From positions 6,700,001 through 6,764,000 of the forward strand of contig NZ_CP152413.1 in the NCBI RefSeq assembly GCF_038967635.1: a DNA stretch of 64,000 bases, written 5' to 3'. Positions 57,996 through 64,000 of the stretch are shown in pieces. Made by a program: the position numbers and the translations under genes. How positions within the stretch are numbered: position 1 is the stretch's first letter; each line of letters starts with the position of its first letter. Below the pieces are notes generated by a model. The model saw nothing but the letters and a program-made list of their open reading frames with translations, did no database searches and was not told where the DNA came from. The stretch comes from Bradyrhizobium sp. B124 (GTDB taxonomy: Bacteria > Pseudomonadota > Alphaproteobacteria > Rhizobiales > Xanthobacteraceae).

Positions 57996-58736
57996 TCAGA
58001 GAACGTAGCCGCCGTCGATGGTGATGCTGGTGCCCGTGATCAGGCTGGCGCCGTTGCCTGCCAGAAAGCTGACCGCCGATGCGATGTCATCCGGACTGTT
58101 CAGGCGGCGCAACGGAATCCTCTCCTTCAGCCAATCGGCCATGCCGGCGGTCATGTCCGTGGCCGTCGGTCCCGGCTGCAGATTGTTGACCGTGATTTGC
58201 CGCGGGGCCAGGTCGAGTGCTGCGGTCTTCACGAGTGAAGCGACCGCCGCCTTCGTCATCGCATAGGCGCTGCCGCCGGCGGCGCCGGTCCTGATGGCCG
58301 TGTTGCTTCCGATCGTGATGATCCGCCCGCCGTCACGCATGGCGGCAGTGGAGGCCTGCATCGCCAGGAACACGCCGCGAATGTTCACATTGAGCAGCAG
58401 ATCGAGATCGTCGGGATTGAATGACTCGATCGATCCGAGACGAAGCACGCCCGCATTGATGACCACGACATCAAGCAGTCCGAGCTGATCGGTGGCCTCC
58501 GCCACGGCGCGCCGGATCGCGGCGGGATCGCCGCTGTCGGCGTGGATCGCGACTGCCTTGCCTCCGGCCCCGGAAATCCCATCGCACACCTCGCGTGCCT
58601 TGTCGGGCCTGCTCACATAGGTGAGGGCGACCGAGAACCTGTCCTCTGCAAGGCGCTTGGCAATCGCGGCGCCGATCCCCCGCGAGCCACCGAATATGAG
58701 TGCGGTACGTGGTCTCTCCGATGCTGTGAAGGTCAT
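57996..58736 (-). CDS. Short-chain dehydrogenase/reductase
   Basis: A 246-residue classical SDR: TGxxxGIG as FGGSRGIGAAIA, NAG motif VINAGVL, catalytic Ser in TIGSNTAIR, and YAMTK (Tyr and Lys). It reduces or oxidises a carbonyl or alcohol with NAD(P); substrate unknown. AGGAGATAC precedes ATG 58736. It is downstream of the TetR gene with a palindromic operator in between. Confidence 0.9.
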   Translation of the reverse strand: MTFTASERPRTALIFGGSRGIGAAIAKRLAEDRFSVALTYVSRPDKAREVCDGISGAGGKAVAIHADSGDPAAIRRAVAEATDQLGLLDVVVINAGVLRLGSIESFNPDDLDLLLNVNIRGVFLAMQASTAAMRDGGRIITIGSNTAIRTGAAGGSAYAMTKAAVASLVKTAALDLAPRQITVNNLQPGPTATDMTAGMADWLKERIPLRRLNSPDDIASAVSFLAGNGASLITGTSITIDGGYVL

Positions 58737-58754
58737 TTCCGTATCTCCTGTTGT

Positions 58755-58770
58755 TGGAATGTTCATTCCA
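58755..58770. promoter_or_regulatory. TetR-type operator palindrome
   Basis: TGGAATG-TT-CATTCCA is a perfect 7-2-7 inverted repeat in the 49-bp gap between TetR and the SDR, overlapping the likely promoter of the SDR. A TGGAATG half-site also occurs upstream of the TetR gene near 59370. Confidence 0.75.
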
Positions 58771-58785
58771 GAATAGGCCAAAAAA

Positions 58786-59352
58786 TCATGCGAGTGCGCG
58801 CAGCGCCAACTGTCCGAGTGATCGCAATCGCCGGTGGCCGGCGCCGCCGCGGGCGGCGACCCTGATCCCCGCAAAGGATGCGTAGAGGAATTCGGTCGCG
58901 CTGGACGGGTCGATTTCGGCCGCCACGTCGCCCTGCGCCTGAGCCTCACGGATTCGCGCCACGATGGCCTTGGTCAGCGCGCGTCCAGAGTTCTCTCGAA
59001 CCGCAGCAAGCTCCGGCTTGCCGGTACCGAATTCGCAGATTGAATTGACGCCCAGACACGCCTCCGCCGCGGCATCCACCACGCGCTCGACCATGGCGCG
59101 AAGACCATCGAGCGCGCGCTGCTCGCTTGCCAGGGCTGACAAATGGGCCTCCGTCTCCCGGGCGGCATAGCGCTGCACCGCGGCGAGATACAGTTGCCAC
59201 TTGTCGCCGAACGTGTCGTAAAGGCTTTGCCGGCCGATGCCGAGTGTCCGTACCAGCATCTCCGCCGACGTGCCCTCATAGCCGTGCTCGCGGAATACGC
59301 CGATCGCGGCATCAAGCGCCTCTTCCGCAATGAATTCCTTCGGTCTTGCCAT
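58786..59352 (-). CDS. TetR-family transcriptional regulator
   Basis: A 188-residue repressor: N-terminal HTH (ALDAAIGVFREHGYEGTSAEMLVRTLGIGRQSLYDTFGDKWQLY) and a variable ligand domain with Cys, Glu and Phe residues (CLGVNSICEFG). It should repress the downstream SDR through the 58755 palindrome, and possibly itself. Confidence 0.92.
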   Translation of the reverse strand: MARPKEFIAEEALDAAIGVFREHGYEGTSAEMLVRTLGIGRQSLYDTFGDKWQLYLAAVQRYAARETEAHLSALASEQRALDGLRAMVERVVDAAAEACLGVNSICEFGTGKPELAAVRENSGRALTKAIVARIREAQAQGDVAAEIDPSSATEFLYASFAGIRVAARGGAGHRRLRSLGQLALRALA

Positions 59353-59538
59353 TGCTTCGAAATGACGGATTTGGAATGGTCAGTCAAGAATGGCTGACAT
59401 CACGGTCGCGTGCGCCATCCTCCGGAACTGCCCGCTAACATCTTGGCGATCAGCCATCAAAGGGCTGGATTTCCGGCTCCGGATCGTCAATTCTGATTTG
59501 GAACTTACCATCCGTGCCAAACGCGGAGGAGATGTCCC

Positions 59539-60411
59539 ATGGAGGAAGCGCGTCCGGAGCGGTTTGTCCGCAAGGTCGGCGGTGAGCTGGTGTCGTCCGT
59601 CATCGCGCGGTCAGAGCCGATCAGGGTCGAGCTGCTCAGCCGGACCTCGCGGCCCCGCATGAACTGGCACTTCCGCCAGCCCGAGCTGACGTTGTTCTGG
59701 TTCCGCAATGGCTGCTCGCGGTTGCAGGCCACGATCAACGGCCGTCCGGTCGAGTATGAGTTCTCCAGGGCAGCCAATCTCGCGCTGTTTCCCGCCGGTA
59801 CCGAGATCGAGGGGGAGTGGTCGGTCGGGCCGGCGTTCGACTATGTCGTCGTCTTCGTCGACCCAAAATTCGTGCAGAGCCGTCTCAATGGCTTGATCGA
59901 AACGCCGGCGATCGCGTTCGGCCATGACCAGCTCTGTCGCGGTCTCTCCGAACTTTGCCAGGAAGCGACCACGCCGGACAATCTGTTCGATCTGTTCGCC
60001 GAAGGCTGGGCCAGCCAGGCGCTGGCCCACATGGCGCGGCTGTCGCGCGGCGCGGAACCGGCGAAGGCGTTAAGCCGTGGCGGACTGCCGGCGCTCAAGC
60101 TGCGGAGGATCGAGGAATTCGTCCGGGCCAATCTTGGCGAGACGATCTCGTTGTCGGCACTGTCAGATGTTGCCGGCCTGAGCAAGCGGCATTTCCTGCG
60201 CGCGTTCCAGGAGAGCATGGGCACCAGCCCGCATCGCTATGTGCTCGGCCTGCGCATCGAGGTGGCCAAACGTCGCCTCAGCGACACCGATGAGAGCCTG
60301 ACCAGCATCGCGCTGGCCTCGGGGTTCAGCCACGCCCAGCATTTCTCGTCGACGTTCAGGCAAGTCACGGGTGTCAGTCCGTCTGTGTTCCGGCAGCAGG
60401 GCCGGGCGTGA
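59539..60411 (+). CDS. AraC-family transcriptional regulator
   Basis: A 290-residue regulator with a variable N-terminal domain and C-terminal AraC HTHs (LSALSDVAGLSKRHFLRAFQESMGTSPHRYV, then SIALASGFSHAQHFSSTFRQVTGVSPSVFR). GGAGGAGATG lies before ATG 59539. It is adjacent to and co-directional with the CaiB-SDR-GST genes and probably controls them. Confidence 0.92.
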   Translation: MEEARPERFVRKVGGELVSSVIARSEPIRVELLSRTSRPRMNWHFRQPELTLFWFRNGCSRLQATINGRPVEYEFSRAANLALFPAGTEIEGEWSVGPAFDYVVVFVDPKFVQSRLNGLIETPAIAFGHDQLCRGLSELCQEATTPDNLFDLFAEGWASQALAHMARLSRGAEPAKALSRGGLPALKLRRIEEFVRANLGETISLSALSDVAGLSKRHFLRAFQESMGTSPHRYVLGLRIEVAKRRLSDTDESLTSIALASGFSHAQHFSSTFRQVTGVSPSVFRQQGRA

Positions 60412-60531
60412 GTTTCGGCGCTTTTTTGCAAGTCGAGGCGCTTTCCCGCAAGCGCCGGCGCACGGTCCATCGTATGCCGAGGTTGCGCTCGGGATTTGGT
60501 CGCGTCCGCGCATTGGAGAAGGAAGCAAAAC

Positions 60532-61728
60532 ATGCCAGGGCCATTGGCGGGAGTTCGCGTACTTGATCTGACCGGTGTCGTTTCGGGCCCGTTCGCGACG
60601 ATGTTTCTGGCCGATCAGGGCGCGGACGTTCTGAAGGTTGAGCCGATCGGCGGCGACATCACCCGCCGCAGCCGAGCCAATGTCGACAAGACCGGCGAGT
60701 TCTCGGCGCTGTTCATCTCGTCGAACCGCGGCAAGCGTTCGCTCTCGATCGACATGAAGACCGATGCCGGCCGGGACGTGCTGGGCAAGCTGGTCCTGCA
60801 GTCCGACGTGCTGGTGCAGAATTTCAGGCCCGGCACGATGGAACGTCTCGGGCTCGGTCCGGACGAGGTGCGCAGGAAGAATCCGCGGCTGATCTATGTC
60901 TCGATCAGCGGCGTCGGCGAAGACGGGCCTTACGCCAAGAAGCGCGTCTATGATCCCATCGTGCAGGCCCTGTCGGGCTTCTGCGATATTCAGGCGCAGC
61001 CGGTGACCAACCGTCCGCAGATGATCCGGACCATCGTGGCCGACAAGACGACGGCGGTCTATGCCGCGCAGGCGATCACGGCGGCGCTCTACGCGCGGGA
61101 AAAATCCGGCAGTGGCCAGCATATCCAGGTGGCGATGCTCGACGCGATGATCGCCTATCTCTGGCCGGAAGGCATGATGCAATACACGGTGGTCGGCCGC
61201 GAGCAGGCGACGGCCGATCCGAACGATCGTCCCGATCTCGTGTTCCAGACCTCGGACGGCTACCTCACTTGCGGGACGATCTCCGACTCCGAGTGGCAGG
61301 GCTTCTGCAAGGCGACCGGCGATCCGGAGCTCGCCAACGATGCGCGCTTCGCCACGCCGGCTTCACGCTCGGTCAACGCGACGGCGCGCATCAACAAGAT
61401 GCAGGACTATATCGGCAGGCACACCACCGCCGAATGGCTCGCCCGGCTCGATGCGGCCGATGTGCCCTGTGCGCCGATCCTCCGGCGCGGTGAAATCATT
61501 GCCAACGAGCAGGTGGTTGCCCGCGGGCTGATCGCCGAGCTCGAGCAGCCCGGGGTCGGCACGGTGCGGCAGCCCAAGCCCGCTGCGCGCTTCGAGGTCG
61601 ATGCCGCCGCGATCGGCGGTCCTGCGCCGCGCATCGGCCAGCACACAAGGCAGGTGCTGTCCGACCTCGGCTACGGCGAGGCCGCCATCGCAGAGATGAT
61701 CGAGCAGAAGGCCGTGCGCGCGGTCTGA
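60532..61728 (+). CDS. CaiB/BaiF (class III) CoA-transferase
   Basis: A 398-residue CoA-transferase: GVRVLDLTGVVSGPF, ADQGADVLKVEP, NRGKRSLSIDMKT, and the mid-region GFCDIQAQPVTNRPQ containing the likely catalytic Asp context. It moves CoA between acyl groups, as in carnitine, formyl-oxalyl, bile-acid or aromatic acid metabolism. ATG 60532 follows GGAGAAGGAAG. The SDR and GST follow, suggesting a catabolic unit. Confidence 0.92.
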   Translation: MPGPLAGVRVLDLTGVVSGPFATMFLADQGADVLKVEPIGGDITRRSRANVDKTGEFSALFISSNRGKRSLSIDMKTDAGRDVLGKLVLQSDVLVQNFRPGTMERLGLGPDEVRRKNPRLIYVSISGVGEDGPYAKKRVYDPIVQALSGFCDIQAQPVTNRPQMIRTIVADKTTAVYAAQAITAALYAREKSGSGQHIQVAMLDAMIAYLWPEGMMQYTVVGREQATADPNDRPDLVFQTSDGYLTCGTISDSEWQGFCKATGDPELANDARFATPASRSVNATARINKMQDYIGRHTTAEWLARLDAADVPCAPILRRGEIIANEQVVARGLIAELEQPGVGTVRQPKPAARFEVDAAAIGGPAPRIGQHTRQVLSDLGYGEAAIAEMIEQKAVRAV

Positions 61729-61792
61729 GCGACCGCGCCACGCAACGTCACCATTGCTGAACCGAACAACCGCCGTCGGTGGGAGATGTCCT

Positions 61793-62536
61793 ATGGCCGA
61801 GACGAACAAGACTGCCTTATTGGTTGGCGCGGGCGATGCGATCGGCGCCGCGGTGGCGCGGCGCTTCGCCGCCGGCGGCTACACCGTCTGCATCGCGCGG
61901 CGCGATGCGGCGAAATCGAGTGCCCTGGTGGAGGAACTGACCGGCGCCGGAAGCCAGGTGCATGCGTTCAGCGTCGACGCGCGGCGCGAGACCGAGGTGC
62001 AGGAGCTTTGCGAGCGCGTCGAACGCGAGATCGGGCCGATCGAGGTTTGCCTGTTCAATGCCGGCTCGAACGTCAAGAAGGAGCTGCATGAGACCAGCGA
62101 AAAGCTGTTCTTCAAGGCCTGGGAGCTCGCCTGCTTCGCCGGCTTCCTGGTCGGGCGCGAGGCGACCCGGCACATGCTGCGGCATGGCCGCGGTACCATG
62201 CTGTTCACCGGCGCGACCGCGAGCGTGCGCGGCAGCAGCGGCTTTGCGGCATTCGCGTCCGCCAAGTTCGGCCTGCGCGCGGTCGCCCAGGCGATGGCGC
62301 GCGAGCTCGGGCCCAAGAATATCCATGTCGCACATCTGTTGATCGATGCCGGTGTCGACAGCCCGGCCATCCACCAGCGGATGAAGGCCGCCACCGGCGT
62401 CGACGCATCAGAGATCCCGCCGGACACGCTGACACGCACGTCATCGATCGCGGAGGCCTACTGGTTCGTGCACCAGCAGAGCCGCGACGGATGGAGCCAT
62501 GAACTGGATCTGCGTCCCTCCGTCGAGAAATGGTGA
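61793..62536 (+). CDS. SDR-family protein lacking the catalytic Tyr
   Basis: A 247-residue SDR-like protein: nucleotide loop GAGDAIGAAVA, NAG motif FNAGSNV, but the YxxxK motif reads FASAK, so the usual proton-donor Tyr is replaced by Phe, and the serine before it (ATASVRGSS) is only approximately placed. It may be non-canonical in chemistry or have no oxidoreductase activity. ATG 61793 follows GGGAGATG. Between the CoA-transferase and GST genes. Confidence 0.87.
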   Translation: MAETNKTALLVGAGDAIGAAVARRFAAGGYTVCIARRDAAKSSALVEELTGAGSQVHAFSVDARRETEVQELCERVEREIGPIEVCLFNAGSNVKKELHETSEKLFFKAWELACFAGFLVGREATRHMLRHGRGTMLFTGATASVRGSSGFAAFASAKFGLRAVAQAMARELGPKNIHVAHLLIDAGVDSPAIHQRMKAATGVDASEIPPDTLTRTSSIAEAYWFVHQQSRDGWSHELDLRPSVEKW

Positions 62537-62540
62537 CGTC

Positions 62541-63185
62541 ATGCCGGAGATGCTGACGCTATGGGGGGTGGGAACATCGCGGACGATCCGGGCCCATTGG
62601 GCGTTGCACGAACTGGGGCTGGACTATCACTGCAAGCCGATCCTGCCGCGCTCCGGCGAGACCAAGACGCCGGAATACACCCTGCTCAATCCGCGGCAGA
62701 AGATTCCCCTGCTGCAGGACGGCGACTTCACGATTGGGGAGAGTGCGGCCATCGTCGCCTATCTGGCGCGCCATTACTCCAACCCGAACATGTCGCTCGT
62801 TCCCGTCGAGGAGCGCGACTTTGCGCGATGGCTGGAATGGTGCTTCTTCATCGTGGCCGAGCTCGACTCGACCAGCCTCTATGTGATGCGCCGCCATGAC
62901 GTCCAAGGCCTCGCCCACATCTACGGCCATGCTCCGGACGTCGTCGTGAAAGCGGCCGAGTATTTTCGCCAGCAGCTCCGCCATGTCGAAGTCGCCTTGT
63001 CGGACGGCCGCCAATATCTGATGGGCGATCAGTTCACCAGCGCGGATATCCTGCTGACGACCTGCCTGGTATGGGCGATCGATTACGGTGTCGGTGTCTG
63101 CGAGGTCGCAACGCCCTATCTCGATCGCGTCACGGCACGGCCGGCCTACACGGAAAGTGTCGCGATCAATACCGTGAAGAGCTGA
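62541..63185 (+). CDS. Glutathione S-transferase
   Basis: A 214-residue GST: thioredoxin-like N-domain (TSRTIRAHWALHELGLDYHCK, RQKIPLLQDGDFTIGESAAIVAYLARHY with the cis-Pro and Glu-Ser of the GSH site) and a helical C-domain ending QYLMGDQFTSADILLTTCL. It starts 4 bp after the SDR stop; the two are probably co-transcribed. Confidence 0.92.
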   Translation: MPEMLTLWGVGTSRTIRAHWALHELGLDYHCKPILPRSGETKTPEYTLLNPRQKIPLLQDGDFTIGESAAIVAYLARHYSNPNMSLVPVEERDFARWLEWCFFIVAELDSTSLYVMRRHDVQGLAHIYGHAPDVVVKAAEYFRQQLRHVEVALSDGRQYLMGDQFTSADILLTTCLVWAIDYGVGVCEVATPYLDRVTARPAYTESVAINTVKS

Positions 63186-63497
63186 CCGGCCTCGCCATTC
63201 AGGGTTGGCGCTGCCGGGGACCGCCGATCTCGCATCCTGGCATCAGACCAAACCGGCCGTGCAGCCCGCGCCAGAGGCCGCCGCACAGTACGCTCAGAAG
63301 CTTGCGCATCGACTTCCCCTTCGACATCCGCCAGTTGCGATCCTGCTGGCGTCGTCGGCGGAATGACAGAGTCAATTCTGGGCAGGCCTGCGTAGTTTTT
63401 AAGCAGGGCGCGCTCGCGGCCGCGCGGCGCGCGCCGAAAAATCTCATGAGATTCAAACGCCGATGGTGTGGCACGCCTCGTGCATCAAGGGCATCGA
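63186..63497. other. Intergenic gap, one possible minus-strand peptide
   Basis: 312 bp. Only a 36-codon frame on the minus strand (63199-63309) has a good ribosome site. TTGACTC at 63371-63365 (minus strand) may be a -35. The remainder is unexplained. Confidence 0.4.
63199..63309 (-). CDS. Possible 36-residue peptide
   Basis: The frame begins MRKLLSVLCGGLWRGLHGR at ATG 63309, preceded by AAGGGGAAGTCG, a good ribosome site. It is hydrophobic then basic. Length and isolation make it uncertain; it could be chance. Confidence 0.25.
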   Translation of the reverse strand: MRKLLSVLCGGLWRGLHGRFGLMPGCEIGGPRQRQP

Positions 63498-63617
63498 GTT
63501 GGCCGCTAGGGTTCCGATCTTGCGAAGCAAGGTGCTGGTCCGAGAGCAGCCGCTTGCGGGGGAGACATCCCCGCAGGTGCACGGCGGGATAAAAGCCCGG
63601 GAGACCTCGTTAGCCAA
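63498..63617 (+). promoter_or_regulatory. Guanidine-I riboswitch (ykkC aptamer)
   Basis: The conserved ykkC signatures appear in order: CTAGGGTTCCG at 63506-63516, CTGGTCCGAGAG at 63534-63545, and ACGGCGGGATAAAAGCCCGG at 63581-63600 followed by GAGA. The closing P1 pairs TTGGC 63499-63503 with GCCAA 63613-63617. It senses free guanidine. The gene after it encodes a NitT/TauT-like binding protein, as in guanidine carboxylase operons. Confidence 0.95.
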
Positions 63618-63657
63618 GGGATTGGCGGAGCGATGGTCTTTTCGCCAGTCCCTTTTT
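63616..63657 (+). terminator. Riboswitch-controlled intrinsic terminator
   Basis: AAGGGATTGGCG (63616-63627) pairs with CGCCAGTCCCTT (63643-63654) with one G-T wobble, followed by TTTTTG. Its left arm overlaps the 3' side of P1, so aptamer folding and termination could compete; guanidine would then turn the operon on. Confidence 0.8.
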
Positions 63658-63683
63658 GTGAAGTTTCGCAAGAGGGATCGGCA

Positions 63684-64000
63684 ATGAACAAGTTCTCTTT
63701 CTTCCTCCGCTCTGTTGTCATCGGCTGCGCGATCGTGCTCGCGGCCGCATCCGTCGCTGACGCCGCACCGAAGAAAAGCTTCAAGGTCGCCTGGTCGATC
63801 TATGTCGGGTGGATGCCGTGGGGCTATGCGGCCGACACCGGCATCGTCAAGAAGTGGGCCGACAAATACGGCATCACGATCGAGGTCAAGCAGTTCAACG
63901 ACTACGTCGAATCGATCAACCAGTACACCGCCGGCGGCTATGATGCCGTCACCATCACCAACATGGACGCGCTGTCGATTCCGGCGGCTGGCGGTGTCGA
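63684..64000 (+). CDS. ABC transporter substrate-binding protein (NitT/TauT family), partial
   Basis: The open end runs past the window. A signal peptide (about 1-26, SVVIGCAIVLAAASVADA) leads into KKSFKVAWSIYVGWMPWGYAADTGIVKKWADKYG, the pattern of urea/guanidine-operon periplasmic binding proteins of the NitT/TauT group. GAGGGATCGGCA precedes ATG 63684. Regulated by the guanidine-I riboswitch; expected partners beyond the edge are ABC permease/ATPase and urea/guanidine carboxylase genes. Confidence 0.9.
   Translation, partial: MNKFSFFLRSVVIGCAIVLAAASVADAAPKKSFKVAWSIYVGWMPWGYAADTGIVKKWADKYGITIEVKQFNDYVESINQYTAGGYDAVTITNMDALSIPAAGGV

Overview
The window looks like a chromosomal segment of a Bradyrhizobium-type alphaproteobacterium (Nitrobacteraceae). 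It is GC-rich throughout and carries a homospermidine synthase with an ornithine decarboxylase, a CpdR cell-cycle response regulator, a ROSE-type RNA thermometer ahead of an hsp20 gene, a suhB/alpha-r8-type sRNA, and many dispersed palindromic intergenic repeats of the kind common in Bradyrhizobium and Rhodopseudomonas. The species assignment is inferred from these traits; no rRNA or marker alignment could be run.

Layout. 0.2-5.6 kb: a zinc-starvation block. One Zur-type palindrome (722-736) sits between a divergent 100-codon gene and an operon of a His-rich mini membrane protein, znuC, znuB, znuA, a COG0523 metallochaperone GTPase and a translationally coupled WD40 protein. 5.6-7.6 kb: MgtC-like protein, a small membrane protein, acetoacetate decarboxylase. 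7.7-12.3 kb (minus): polyamine cluster (odc with a long structured leader, GNAT, a 55-residue membrane peptide, RidA, hss), then a small membrane protein. 12.8-20.3 kb: M3 oligopeptidase, a DUF1007/NicO pair (ZevAB-like), MAPEG protein, ferrochelatase, and a QmcA/NfeD pair. 20.5-25.2 kb: HxlR regulator and divergent CMD protein with an ordered operator array, D-arabinose-5-phosphate isomerase, an outer-membrane barrel protein, a HAD hydrolase. 25.4-31.8 kb: gltD and gltB. 32.2-37.5 kb: secreted protein, sigma32/ROSE-controlled hsp20, a lysophospholipase-like hydrolase, an unknown protein, a class III cyclase with TPRs. 37.7-44.8 kb: LysE and TauE transporters, LysR, GST, Bug-type receptor, HisN, sRNA, N-formylglutamate amidohydrolase, cpdR; then tRNA-Val(GAC).

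45.4-57.9 kb is the more accessory part: a 7-TM protein with intramembrane His/Cys residues coupled to a soluble GGDEF-EAL protein, gene-poor stretches, an AraC regulator, a giant YadA-type trimeric autotransporter adhesin with near-identical 612-bp coding repeats, and two secreted proteins directly downstream (one IalB-like). 58-63.2 kb: a TetR/SDR pair, then AraC, CaiB/BaiF CoA-transferase, an SDR lacking the catalytic Tyr, and a GST. The window ends with a guanidine-I (ykkC) riboswitch, its terminator, and the start of a NitT/TauT-type substrate-binding protein, probably the first gene of a guanidine uptake/degradation operon.

The candidates most worth follow-up are the Zur-box divergent small gene, the split 7-TM/GGDEF-EAL module, the repeat-bearing adhesin locus, and the guanidine operon. 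No wholly new system is proven by the sequence alone.
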